From Capronia americana (Eukaryota > Ascomycota > Eurotiomycetes > Chaetothyriales > Herpotrichiellaceae), in assembly GCA_016110215.1 (NCBI GenBank), contig JADWQD010000009.1:126093-190092 (forward strand): DNA of 64,000 nt, written 5' to 3'. This document shows, in pieces, positions 51,478-62,012 of this stretch (within the stretch, counting starts at the first letter, position 1; every line of letters starts with the position of its first letter). The notes below the pieces were generated by a model. That model searched no databases. It saw nothing but the letters and a program-made list of their open reading frames with translations, and was not told where the DNA came from. The position numbers and the translations under genes are program-made.

Positions 51478-52965
51478 ATGGCCCAGGATAAAAAGACTCC
51501 CACGGCCGCGACGGCCGCCGACCCCACCCGCAATGAATACATCCCATCCTTCATCTCCAAGCGGCCCTTCTGGGCCGAAACCACCCACTCCAGCGACACC
51601 GACTACCTCGAGCATCAGCGCCTCCAATCCGCACCCAAGGACACGCTCGACCAGGCGAAATGGTACGAGCGGGGCAAAAAGGCCGGCCCCGCAGCGACCA
51701 AATTCCGCAAAGGCGCGTGCGAGAACTGCGGCGCCATGACGCACAAGACCAAGGACTGCCTGAGCCGGCCGCGGAAACACGGCGCCCGCTGGACGGGGCA
51801 GGACATCCAGGCAGACGAAGTGATCGAGGACGTGCAGCTGGGGTGGGACGCCAAGCGCGACCGCTGGAACGGGTACGACGCTCGGGAATACCGCGCTGTA
51901 GTGCAGGAGTACGAAGACCTGCAGGCGCTCAAGAAGGCGACGAGCGGGCGCAACGACGCGGACGACGATGCCCGGATCGCGGAGGAGACGGACATGGGCC
52001 GCTCCCAGCCCACGTCGACCCGCCAGCTGCGCCTCCGCGAGGACACGGCCGTGTATCTACAGAACCTGGACCTCGACAGCGCGCGCTACGACCCCAAGAC
52101 CCGGTCGATGGATAAATCCGAACTGCCCGCGAGGGCGGAGGACGTGGACGTCTCCGACGGGTTTCGACGCCCGGACGCCGCCGCCGACGACGCCGCCGCC
52201 TTCGAGGCCGCGCAGCAATACGCCTGGGAAATGCAAGATCGCAACGTGGCCGGCGCGCCGAAGCTGCACGTCCAGGCGAACCCTACTCAAGGCGAGATCC
52301 TGCGCAAGCAACAAACGCAGGAAGCGGCGGCGAAGAAGGAAGCCACCAGGAAGGCGCTGCTCGAGAGATACGGCGACGCGGCCCTGCCCGCGACCAAGAA
52401 GCTCAAGTCCGGCGTCGTCGCGAACGAACGGTACGTCGAATACGATGCGCAGGGCCAGATCAAGGGCGCACCAGGGCGCACCGTCGCCCGGAGCAAATAC
52501 CGCGAGGACGTGTTCACGAACAATCACACTTCGGTGTGGGGCAGTTGGTGGCGCGACTTCACGTGGGGATATGCCTGTTGCCACTCCACGGTGCGGAATA
52601 GTTACTGTACGGGCGAGGAAGGGCGACGGGCTTGGGAGGAGAGCGAGGGCCTGAGAACAGGGCAATCTCTGCCTCAGATTGAGAATAGTGGTGGTGGTGG
52701 TGGTGAGACGAAAGAGGAAGCGGAAGTCGAACTACAGCAAGCCGCAGAGGATGTAAATGAGCGGAAGGAGACCGGAGAAGGCGGCGCGGTGGATCCGACG
52801 AGCCGGGCCCAGAAAACGAAGCCTCCAACCGCGGCGAAAAAGCGGACGCTGCAAGAGCTGCAATCGGGCATATCCGAGGAGGAGCTCGAGTCGTACAAGA
52901 GGAATCGATTGGCGGCCGATGACCCCATGGCCGGCATGCTGGGCAAGGACGAGCTGATCAGGTGA
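51478..52965 (+). CDS. SLU7: Pre-mRNA splicing factor Slu7
   Basis: Intronless, 495 residues from ATG 51478 (MAQDKKTPTA). Slu7 acts in the second catalytic step of splicing, helping select the 3' splice site. Family signatures: the N-terminal 'RNEYIPSFISKRPFW', a CCHC zinc knuckle C81-x2-C84-x4-H89-x4-C94 (CENCGAMTHKTKDC), 'DVQLGWDAKRDRWNGYD', 'YLQNLDLDSARYDPKTRSM', and the C-terminal 'SVWGSWWRDFTWGYACCHS' block. The tail has a Gly run and acidic and Lys-rich residues, ending 'DDPMAGMLGKDELIR'. The length matches fungal homologues. Nuclear. The last 27 coding bases and the stop are the first unit of a five-copy repeat that continues into the 3' flank. Confidence 0.95.
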   Translation: MAQDKKTPTAATAADPTRNEYIPSFISKRPFWAETTHSSDTDYLEHQRLQSAPKDTLDQAKWYERGKKAGPAATKFRKGACENCGAMTHKTKDCLSRPRKHGARWTGQDIQADEVIEDVQLGWDAKRDRWNGYDAREYRAVVQEYEDLQALKKATSGRNDADDDARIAEETDMGRSQPTSTRQLRLREDTAVYLQNLDLDSARYDPKTRSMDKSELPARAEDVDVSDGFRRPDAAADDAAAFEAAQQYAWEMQDRNVAGAPKLHVQANPTQGEILRKQQTQEAAAKKEATRKALLERYGDAALPATKKLKSGVVANERYVEYDAQGQIKGAPGRTVARSKYREDVFTNNHTSVWGSWWRDFTWGYACCHSTVRNSYCTGEEGRRAWEESEGLRTGQSLPQIENSGGGGGETKEEAEVELQQAAEDVNERKETGEGGAVDPTSRAQKTKPPTAAKKRTLQELQSGISEEELESYKRNRLAADDPMAGMLGKDELIR

Positions 52966-53105
52966 AATATACTGGGCAACGACGAGCTCATCAGGTGAAG
53001 CATGTCGGGCAAGGACGAGCTGATCAGGTGAAACATCCCGGGCAAGGACGAGCTCATTCAGGTGAAACATGTCGAGCAAGGACGAGCTCATTCAGGTGAA
53101 GTAGT
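52939..53105 (+). repeat. 33-34 bp tandem repeat of the SLU7 stop-codon region
   Basis: Five units starting at 52939, 52972, 53005, 53038 and 53072. Each reads (C/T)(T/C)GGGCAAGGACGAGCTSAT then CAGGTGAA and an AYAT-like spacer, so each unit repeats the codons for GKDELI(R/Q) and the next bases. Only unit 1 is in the reading frame before its TGA; units 4 and 5 carry one extra T. Confidence 0.9.
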
Positions 53106-53431
53106 GATGGGCGGAGGAGGATCTCTTTTGATTTTCGTCGAGCGTTCAAGCGAGTCACCTACGATACGATACGATACTATACGACACGAGTGGCATCGGT
53201 GAAGGAGACAGCAGCAGCAGCAGCAGCAGATCAGATCCAGATCAGCATCAGCATCAGTATCAACGAGCCAGCCCTTTCAAGTCAAATAATCCAAAACGCG
53301 ACGTACCGTGCCCTCGCCCTCTTCCTCCTTATGAATATGTATCATCCCCTTTCTGTTTCTGTTTGTTACAGTTGCCTCTCCGGCCCTATGAATGCTCGTC
53401 AAGAACCAACCAACCAAGCACCCTTGGGCCA
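52966..53431. other. SLU7 3' flank
   Basis: After the stop-codon repeat come small runs (ACGATACGATACGATAC, 53161-53178; AGCAGCAGCAGCAGCAGC, 53213-53230; ATCAGCATCAGCATCAG near 53240). No gene seen. Confidence 0.6.
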
Positions 53432-54472
53432 TTATACCGCCGCCGCCGCCGACGCAGGTATACCCCATATCCACATACACAGCTTGGCACAACAGCTGTC
53501 GCATTGACTCTCCTGCTCCTCGCCCTCCCCCTCTTCCTCAGCAGGGCCGATTGCACTGGTGGCACTCGTCCTGCCGCGCCCGGTGGTCGCATCCGTCCTC
53601 CGCAAAGAGACCAACGTCGCCGGCATCTCGGCTGCTGGTTCGGGATGCGCCTTTTCCACTCTCGCCAAAGGGAGGTCCTCGATCGCCCGCTCGCCGACGC
53701 CGTGGCCGCTGAACCGCGGGCCGAACGCCCCACGGATATAGGTCCCATCATCGGCTCGAGCCAGCGGTCCGGGATCGTTGGCCATGTATACCCAAGGCGG
53801 CAGCACTATCTGGAATGTGGAGGACTGTGTGTGTCGTCCCTGTGGGGAGACTTGTGGAATTGGCAACGATGCGCGTCCCTGGACGACTGTCTCCGGGTCG
53901 AACACGCGAGACATGCCGATCGCGGCTAATGTCCGTCGGAAGAGATCTCTGCCTTGGGGCAGTGATGGTGCTGATGAACAGAACGGTGGAACGGCTCCGT
54001 GTGCTGCCGTCAGATTTGCGCTCGCACCTGCTACATCTTGCTCATAGCTCTCGTCGTGCGAGTGCAGCCAGTGGTGGAGTGTCAAGGATGTTCTGCTCAA
54101 CAGTCGTTGTTCCAAGCGGAGTAAGGTCGCTTCCTAGCTTCCAAACGGAGGGAGTCCCGGTGGTGTCGGGATCCGGACGGGGGGTGGATGGGCTGGTTCA
54201 AGTGGTCGCGCTGGAAACCAATTGCTGTCGAAGCTGTATTCAGAACAGGTGCGGTGGGGAGAACCGTGTCCAACGATATTGTGCTTCTTGACGCCGAGGT
54301 CGAGGTCATTAAGGGAACGCGAAAGACGATGGTAAGGTTTCTGTTCGGGGATTGGCATCATGGCCATTTCTGGCCGAGGCGAACCTGAGGAGCCCTCCGA
54401 AAAATGGATATAAGAAGCGACTGACTCGTGCATCATGACAATGGTATGGATATGAATTTTCAGCGCGGACAT
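53432..54472 (-). pseudogene. Long reading frame cut by one TAG
   Basis: From ATG 54472 (MSALKIHIHT) the minus frame runs 112 codons to TAG at 54134-54136. It then continues in the same frame for another 234 codons to 53432, 347 codons in all. Both halves look like one disordered protein: Ser/Pro-rich with 'RPLEPAHPPPVRIPTPPGLPP' before the stop, and 'SRVFDPETVVQGRASLPIPQ', 'FQIVLPPWVYMANDPGP' and an acidic EEEGEGEEQE stretch after it. I find no good donor/acceptor pair to remove the TAG. The choices are a nonsense mutation, readthrough, or a shorter gene starting at the internal ATG 53914 (MSRVFDPETVV), about 160 residues. Unknown family. Confidence 0.45.
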
Positions 54473-54974
54473 CTGCTAAGGAATGTGGATGTTGGGTAAT
54501 TGGTGAGACATTATGGGATATATGATGAGCTTCTCGTCCAGTTAACGAGTGTAAATGGGAAACACGCCGAGCAGCAGGGGGAATCAGCTGAGGAAGGCGC
54601 CATGTCGGGAGAAGGCACCATGTCGAGGAGTCGACCTGCCACGACACGTCAAGTCAAACACAAGGCAGCGGCGCCAGAAGCTCCAAGTCGTTTGTGGGAA
54701 CCGAGTTCCGATATTTCAAAGCTGTTGCCAAGGGGCAAAGCGACTATCAAACAGCAGACTGCGGTGGCAAGTCTGGGACTTCGAGATGGTCAGTGTCCAA
54801 CAGCGTAAAAGTGTTTCCAGAATATACTTCCTCCAATGCCCGTGCTCGATGCTGCTACGACGGGGTTCCGACGCGACATGTATTGTACAGATTAGCATTA
54901 CCGACGCCAATAAGCCTTTCCCATTCTACCCTCGTTTTTGCTGGCCGTCAAAATCGTAACGTTCGTGAAAGAAG
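54473..54974. other. Intergenic
   Basis: Only overlapping short frames; includes the 5' flank of the TAG-cut gene and the 3' flank of UDS1. Nothing further seen. Confidence 0.5.
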
Positions 54975-57587
54975 TCAAGTAGCGACCGCCGGCTCCTTTG
55001 GTGTTGCGGGCGTCGACTTCTGAGCTGTCGACTGGTGTTGGTCCTTCTTCAGGCTCCTGATGATGCCCTCAAGGCGGCGTCGTTCTTCCTGTTCGGCCTT
55101 GCAGACATGTTAGCAACATTTACAACCCGCGTGGATGTGATCTCCTTACTTTGAGTACTTTCAGATTCTCCGCTCGGGTGTCGCGCATCATCTTTCTGAA
55201 TTCGTTCCTCAAGACCATCGTAGACGTGGTATCCGTGGGCGATGAAACGCCCGAACCAAGCGACTTGACTCTTTCTTCATTCAGTTGGTTCTCCAGGTCT
55301 TCACACCTCCGCTGGATCGCGTCGACGTTCTCTTCCAGCCGCTCTCGTTCTTTCTCGTCCTCGATGCTTTGCTTGGTCATGGCTTCATACTCCCCAATTG
55401 TCTCCCTCAGTTCTGTCTGGAGAGCAGCGACCTTGTTCTGCAGCTGCACAATGTCCATGTCCTTCGCTTCGTGTTCCTTTCTGAGAAGGCCAAGTTGGGT
55501 TTCAAGCTCACTGTTCCGTGCGTTGAGGGCGTCGAACTCCTTCTGCACGGCAGGGTTCATGGACACGTCCGCCGCTCGTTGAGCGCGTGTCCCATACGCC
55601 CCATCCAATTCAGCCTTGACCACGGTCAGTTCGGTTTGTGCTCGCACGACTTCCGACTCCAGCTCTGTCATCTCCTGACGAAGCTTCGATACTTCCGACT
55701 CGGCCGCCGATTTCGCACTGTCGAGATCGTCGATCTGCTTCCGTAGTGCAGCAGTGCCCTCTTCATGCTCTTCCCGATCCTTTGCGTGACTTGTGGCGAG
55801 ACTGATCGCTTCATTTTCCTTTTCCATGAGATCCGCGGTTAGTCGCTGTAGCTGCAATTCCAGTCTGTCTTGGTTGGCTTGCATCGCCGCCACCGTTCGG
55901 TCCTCCTCCTCCCCACGTCCTGCACGTTCCGGCTCCGCAGAGGACCTTTCACTGTCGCCTCGCTGGCGTCCCATAAGAACGAGTTGTTGTCCGGCAGCTT
56001 GTTCTTGCCCGTCGCCTTCTCCTTGTCTGGCGGCTCGCTCTTCTTCCAAAAGAGCAATGGTTTGTCGGGCCTGGTACAGTTGTTCCGAGAGCAGCTCGCG
56101 ATGGGCGTCGGTTTCTTCATTTTGCAGGTGGTCAAGTTGTTTGGAAACCCTGTTCCCTTTCGCTTCCTCTATCAAGGCATCACGCTGGGCTTCGGCCCTG
56201 TTGTTCAGTTCTCGTTGCTGCTGAATCTGGCGCGTAAGGATGGCTTTCTGTTCGACGAGGGTCTCAATGCGCCGGGTCAGACGTTCAACGACGGAGGCCG
56301 AGAATGCCAACTGAGACTGCAGATCCTTTCCCCTAGGTTCGTCCTGCTGCAACACTGGGCTATGGCCGACGGAATTGGTGCGTTGCAATATCTCATGCAG
56401 TCGTACGTTGACATCCTCAAGCTGCTCTTCTGTGTCGTAGATTGACTGTTGCATGGCGCCACTCGAGCGAGCCTGAGCAGCCTCCATCGCGTCGAGCCCT
56501 TGCGACATGTAGCCCAGGTATGCTTGGATCTGCTCATCGACACGTCCGATCAGATGGCCGTCGGTGGGTTGCGGAGGAGGGTCGAAGTGTTCCTGCAGGT
56601 TGACCTGTGTTATCATCAGGTGTACGCGTTGGTTCAGACGCAGCAAACGATTGGCGACCCCGTCGGCAGCCCGAGGGTCGATACTCCCAGCTTGGCCTTT
56701 ATTCATGGTGTGAGGAATCTGCCCAAATTCTGTGACATAGTCGGGAACCTGGTACAGACTGCGCTCGTCAAAATCCACGGAGCCACGGCCATGGTGGCTG
56801 GTCATGCTCTCCGGGCTTCGAGGCAGTTCGTTCCGTCGAATGTTCTTCTTCAATCCCCTGTGCGTCATCTGCAGAATGCCGGCCGTGTGCATCAAAATCC
56901 GCCTTTCCGTGTGCTCGAGCCGCTTTTCCAATTGAAACAGTTCGCGCGACAAATCCTCGACCTTTTTCATGCTTGCCGAATATTCGCCATCCGCACGGTG
57001 AAGCGCATCGTTCTCACCACGTTTGCTCCCCAGCAAACTTCGGCGCGGCTTCTTGGGCGATCCTTGGCCGTCTGGAGATTCTCGCGTCGAGTAGAGCCGA
57101 TTGAGCGACTGCGCCGCATCGCGGACTTTGCTTTCCAACGCCAGCCTCCTTCTTGTTGTCTCTATCTTTGCCTTTAAATAGGTCCTCTCTTTCTTCAGTT
57201 GTTCGACCTCGTCGAATGACAGGACCTCGAAGTCTCGGCTATCACTGATTGCCGTTTCCGCCAACAGGTGCATCGCGACGGGATCGTTGATGTTAAGAAG
57301 GGTAGAATTTCGTGGAGCATTTTGAGTCTGCTGGTGAGTCTTAGCACATTGTGTCCATCACACGACAGGCCAACCTGACATACCTGTACCGGCGGGAGAC
57401 GGGGTGTTGATTGTTCCTCGAACGGGCCTCGCAACGCCCCCGACATGAAGCTGGGCGCGTGGGCAGTGGCCGGCGAGTCGTCGGCTGGGACGCCGGCGCT
57501 GTAGACAGAGCTGGGAACGTAACGACTGCGACTGTCGTCGGCGCTGTCACCGGAGGACTGCCTCAATTCATTCCTGAAAGACTGCAT
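54975..57587 (-). CDS. Uds1-domain septation protein, long coiled coil
   Basis: Three exons on the minus strand, 57587-57384, 57330-55150 and 55097-54975, give 835 residues. Intron 1 (53 bp) has GTATGT and ends CACCAGCAG, a NAGNAG acceptor that could add or drop one Gln. Intron 2 (52 bp) has GTAAGG, a GCTAAC branch and TGCAAG, and restores the C-terminal 40 residues. The Uds1 domain ('up-regulated during septation') spans about residues 80-210: 'DPVAMHLLAETAISDSRDFE', 'VLSFDEVEQLKKERTYL', 'ALESKVRDAAQSLNRLYS', 'DLSRELFQLEKRLE'. The remainder is nearly continuous coiled coil (about 330-780), with a short charged tail. Homologues are fungal-specific and linked to septum formation. N-terminal 68 residues are disordered. 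Confidence 0.9.
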
Positions 57588-58918
57588 TGTCGTCCCTGGG
57601 TCCAGAGGTCCACCCGGGTCGTGTATCCAATGCGTGCCCAGGTGCGAATGCTAGGAAGAGGCGGTGAAGGTGGCTGGAACACGACGATCAGATATGATCA
57701 TGTTGTGTATAACTATAGAACAATCATTGATTTAGAATTACGAGCAGGAACCGAAAGAACAACGCCCAAGGAAGCTGAACGGACGTGTCAAGTCGCGGTA
57801 CAGGATTGCAGCAGGGATCAGGAGAAGCAGCAGGAAAGGAGAGCTGAATCTAGGCGCTGGTTGCATAGCCTCCCAGCTGTCGAGGCCCTTTTGGGACTGG
57901 TGGGGCGGGGAGCGACCGCCTAACGATCCAGTTGTTAGGCGCATTCCGCACGAAGACCTTCGGCAGCCGACATCCAGGCAGCACGACCACGCGAGCCGCA
58001 TACCCACAGCCTGGAAAGTTCGCCTAACTAGAGGCTGTTCCGCCCACGCGGTCGTTCAGGTTGGGACCACAGGACACAGTACTCGTACTTTGGGCAGCGG
58101 GCCAGCAGTTTTGTGTTCCGAAGGGGAAACACCTTCGGGCTGCTATCTCAGACGCGTTGGAATGTAGTATACAAGTAGAATGGAAAGCTGACGATGAGTT
58201 GTACCCTCCACCTTCCACAAAAGTGGTCGACATCGTGACAAGCAATCAATGGTGCCATGCTGCCAAACAAGAAACTCAAACGCAACTTGGCGGCTCCATC
58301 CGCCAGATCTGATCAGTTTCCTGCATTCTTTCCAGAACAGAAGCTCGTTGATCACTGTCAGAAACAGTAATCTGCAGAGTCAGTCTTCTTTCTCCACGAT
58401 TTCATTCTGGCTCGAATCACAAGCGCTTCGTGTTCTCCCGAGCAATACATGCAGCCTCCATCCTAGAGATCTGGCTTCCTAGTCGTGATGCGTATCTCGG
58501 TACCTGACCTACTGCGAAATCGTGACTCCGAGGCATCCCCGTCCTGCCCTTTGCACCTCATTGGTGTTTTCGTCAGAAGGATCTGCCATCCGTCAGGCCC
58601 TCGATTCTAATCTTATTTCCGCCAAGGGTTTCATCACATAAGCAGTTGGACGTTATCTGTAACGCAACCATGACTTTGACTGAGCACAGCGTGGTCGCAC
58701 TTGTGTTTCTGGCAGACGACAGCGGGCGATGTCACATGGACCAACACATCCAAGCTCCCCTACCACGGTCAAGCTCAAGCACGTCGTTCCACGGTTTTCC
58801 GGTTGTGTAACTTTCTCCATATCTCCTTTGCTCCTGTTCTGGGAGACCGGCGCGTGACCCTGTGACGGACGTTCCTCGACAAGCTCAACACTGTCGAGGT
58901 TCAAAGCGAGGTCCCATC
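57588..58918. other. Divergent promoter region UDS1 / MFS transporter
   Basis: 1.3 kb between divergent starts. A 'cctaac...gttaggcg...cgcctaac' set of words occurs at 57920-58030. GTACTCGTACTTTG lies at about 58079. Frames are short and overlapping, and I see no gene. Confidence 0.5.
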
Positions 58919-60436
58919 ATGGGCAACTCTGGTCCGATAACCGCAGTCAAGGGAGGAGTTGTCCGCCACGGCGGCAGCTCGTCTCTTGACTCGTCGTCCC
59001 CGCTGGCCGACGACGCTGGCGACGGCCGACCTCTCGCCCCCACCCGCACAATATCACGAATCTCAACCACCTCTGCCGTCGAGTACAAGGTATACAAGCG
59101 ACGCTTCTTCGGGCTCGCGCAGCTATGTCTGCTCAACATAGTCGTGTCCTGGGACTGGATTGCCTTCGCCCCGGTCTCCTCAACCTCGGCCGAGTACTTC
59201 GGCACCTCGGAGACCAACATCAACTGGGTCTCCACGGCGTTCCTCTTCGCCTTCTGTATCACCACTCCAGCGACCTTCTATGTGCTTCACAAATACGGCA
59301 CCAAAACCGCCATCATTACGGCCGCCTCTCTGCTGCTGGTCGGCAACTGGGTCAAGTACGGCGCGACCCGCGCAAACAACTTCGCCGGCGTGATGGTCGG
59401 CCAATTGATCATCGGGTTCGCGCAACCCTTCGTGCTCTCGTCGCCTACCTCCTATTCGAACCTGTGGTTCGGCGCCGCCGGCCGCACCACCGCGACCGCA
59501 GTGGCCAGCCTGTCTAACCCCTTCGGCGCCGCGCTGGGTCAACTGATCTCGCCCTTCTGGGCGGACAAGCCATCCGACATCCCCAACATGATCCTGTACA
59601 TCAGCATCATCTCATCCGTCGCCGCCATCCCCGCTTTCTTCATCCCCGCGAAACCGCCCTCGCCTCCATCCGCCGGCTTCGCGGCAGACCACATGGATCG
59701 CAAGTCGATCCGCCATGACCTGCAGATCCTGTCCCGTTCCCCCGAATTCTACCTCCTGGCCTTACCGTTCATGCTGTACGTCGGCTTCTTCAATGCGTTT
59801 TCCTCGCTCCTGAATCAAATCCTCGAGCCGTACGGATTCAGCGAGGACAACGCCGGCATCGCGGGCGCGGTGCTCATCGTGGTGGGGCTCGTCTGCGCTG
59901 CCGTCTCGAGCCCCTTCATCGACAAGTATAAATTCTACTTGGTGTACATCAAAGCAGCGGTGCCCTTGTTGGCGACTGCGTACTTGGTCTTGATTTGGGC
60001 GCCGCAGTCGAAAAGTCTGGCATACGTGTTCGTCATCTGCGCGATCCTCGGGGCAGCGAGTTTCGGTCTTGTACCTGTGGTGTTGGAATTCATGGTCGAG
60101 ATTCACCATCCGCTTGGGCCAGAACTAGGCAGCAGCCTGTGTTGGTGTGGTGGACAGCTACTGGGCGGGATCTTCATTGTCATCATGGATGCACTGAAGG
60201 ATAGCGCACGTGCCGATCCGCCGAAGAACATGAAACGCGCGCTGATCTTTCAAGCCGTGCTGGCCGTGTTGGTCGTGCCGAGCCCGCTGTGCTTGGGCCT
60301 GTTCGGTCGCAAGGCTCATGTGAGGAGGAAGAGGTGGGAAGCAGATCGCGGTGGTGCCAGGACCGCGGAGGTCATTGAGGGATACACCGATGGCAGAGAC
60401 GACGATGAGCAGGTTCTGGATAGCCGCAATACGTAG
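58919..60436 (+). CDS. Major facilitator superfamily transporter (FLVCR/DIRC2-like)
   Basis: ATG 58919 (MGNSGPITAVKGG); the frame upstream opens only from GTG. 505 residues, intronless. A 55-residue polar N-terminus precedes 12 predicted membrane helices in two six-helix halves. Helix 1 is 'FGLAQLCLLNIVVSWDWIAF', helices 2-6 run through 'WVSTAFLFAFCITTPATFYV' and the polar-aromatic 'GQLIIGFAQPFVLSSPTSYS', and a cytoplasmic loop (HMDRKSIRHDLQILSRSPEF) splits the halves. The layout and 'FLFAFCITTPATFYVLHKYG' resemble the FLVCR/DIRC2-related MFS group, whose animal members move haem, choline or other small molecules. The substrate is unknown here. The C-terminus is charged and cytosolic. Probably plasma or vacuolar membrane. 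Confidence 0.87.
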   Translation: MGNSGPITAVKGGVVRHGGSSSLDSSSPLADDAGDGRPLAPTRTISRISTTSAVEYKVYKRRFFGLAQLCLLNIVVSWDWIAFAPVSSTSAEYFGTSETNINWVSTAFLFAFCITTPATFYVLHKYGTKTAIITAASLLLVGNWVKYGATRANNFAGVMVGQLIIGFAQPFVLSSPTSYSNLWFGAAGRTTATAVASLSNPFGAALGQLISPFWADKPSDIPNMILYISIISSVAAIPAFFIPAKPPSPPSAGFAADHMDRKSIRHDLQILSRSPEFYLLALPFMLYVGFFNAFSSLLNQILEPYGFSEDNAGIAGAVLIVVGLVCAAVSSPFIDKYKFYLVYIKAAVPLLATAYLVLIWAPQSKSLAYVFVICAILGAASFGLVPVVLEFMVEIHHPLGPELGSSLCWCGGQLLGGIFIVIMDALKDSARADPPKNMKRALIFQAVLAVLVVPSPLCLGLFGRKAHVRRKRWEADRGGARTAEVIEGYTDGRDDDEQVLDSRNT

Positions 60437-62012
60437 GGCGGTCTGAAAGATATACTGTGCCCGGACTAAGCGAGGAAGGGCAAGCGTCAGGGGGCATACG
60501 CGAGGTGAACATAACGCAATAACGGCATGGACATAGGGAGTATGCGACGGGCAAGCGACAGGTTAGCAGGTAGGCGCAATGAAAACGGTTTCCTCAATAC
60601 AGAACGCTGTGGATCTTTATCCATCACCGCCCACGGGAGTCAAAAGGTCTAGTGGCTGGCTGAAAGAGAGGGGATCCATCTCAGCCAGCCCGATATCCGC
60701 CAAGAGGCAGTCAGTACATTACAGAACACCGAAACCCCAAACCCCCAAACCCAAACCTATATCCGAATCGAACGGGCCGGCTCACTCGACCCCCTAAGCT
60801 TGGCAGGACGAGCGTCATGGCGGATTCGACTCCCACCCTGCTGTTTGCCCAAAACCGTCGATTGGACCAATAACCACGAGTCAGAGATCGTCGTTGTACT
60901 CGTTCGTACTACCGAGTATTCGAGGCGGATTCTCGAGAGTAGTCCCCATCCCCCGGAAGTGGCTTGAGAGGGGTTGGCAAGCGTTTGACCCCGAGAGACG
61001 GCTGACTGATTGTGTACTGTGTACTGTGTACAAGAAACGCTCCTCCAGAGTCGGTGAGACACACAGACATCGTCGCCGCATGGTCACATGGTTTTTTGCG
61101 GCGGGGGGAGGTTATCAGTAGGAAGCAGCCGGCGCACGCTCCTTTTGAAAATCACGTCTTTCAGTACACGCGGATTCGTCGTGTTCGAAGTCCCATTCAA
61201 GAGTGTGTTGTGCCGAGGACCGAACCTACTTACTTACATAGTACACAGTACATGGGGCACTAAGGGAGCCCAGCCCTCGTGGCTTCATCATCAGTTCATG
61301 TCATGCCCGGCGGCAGAGTGACTGAGGGAGTCATGATTTCCCCCCCCCCCCGGTATCAAGCAAAGTATACTATCTATGTACAATGTAACCTCGCCCGAGT
61401 TATGAATATATATGGTGGTGGAAGAATCGGGGGGGCGTCACGTCGCGGCAAACGTGAGCTTGGGAGAGGTTTTCCTTCATTCTGTCTGCTACGGTCCTTC
61501 GATGGAGGTTGGCATGGCATGGCATTGTTTTGACATCATATTACTGCGTAGACTCATGGACGGGTTAGAATACCCATGTATCCCAGCGCAATTGTGAGGG
61601 CCTTTGGCTTCTTCAAATCACATTGGAAAGAAATATGAGACACGATTTGAGACGAGCGGCTCTGAAAATGACGTCCCACGGACAGAAGAGGAGGTTAATC
61701 CAGGAATGGAGTACGAACCGCCAGATCTTGAAAACTCTCTTGATGCAAGGATGTGTAGACTGTACAAGGCGTGACTATGTATGAATGCGGCTCGGTGGAC
61801 GAGGACAACGCAATCTTCCAAACACTTTCGCCAAACCCTCTGCCCGCCGACTTCTTCTCTCTCTCAACGCCTCAGATGTCCCGTTGTCTTTGCACGTGGA
61901 AGTGCTCGCGTTCTGGCTGTAGACCTTCGACCTTGTCTTGCTTGCTTGCGAGGGAAAAGGCCCGTTCAGCCATGAGGGGTTGGAAGGAAGGTTTGACCCG
62001 CGAAGAAGCTCT
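60437..62012. other. Intergenic
   Basis: 'CCCAAACCCCCAAACCCAAACC' (60735-60757), GTAC words at 60895-60915 and TGTGTACTGTGTACTGTGTAC at 61011-61031, and a 10-12 base C run near 61340. No gene supported. Confidence 0.55.

Noticed and set aside
52939..52965. 'KDEL' in the Slu7 C-terminus as an ER-retention signal
   Set aside because: It is followed by Ile-Arg, not at the C-terminus, and Slu7 is nuclear with no signal peptide.
52939..53105. SLU7 3' repeat as a CRISPR-like array
   Set aside because: Units are contiguous with no unique spacers, in a eukaryotic gene end; a simple tandem duplication.
55285..57177. Several 140-240 codon plus frames
   Set aside because: All lie opposite UDS1, whose exons and introns fit in phase.
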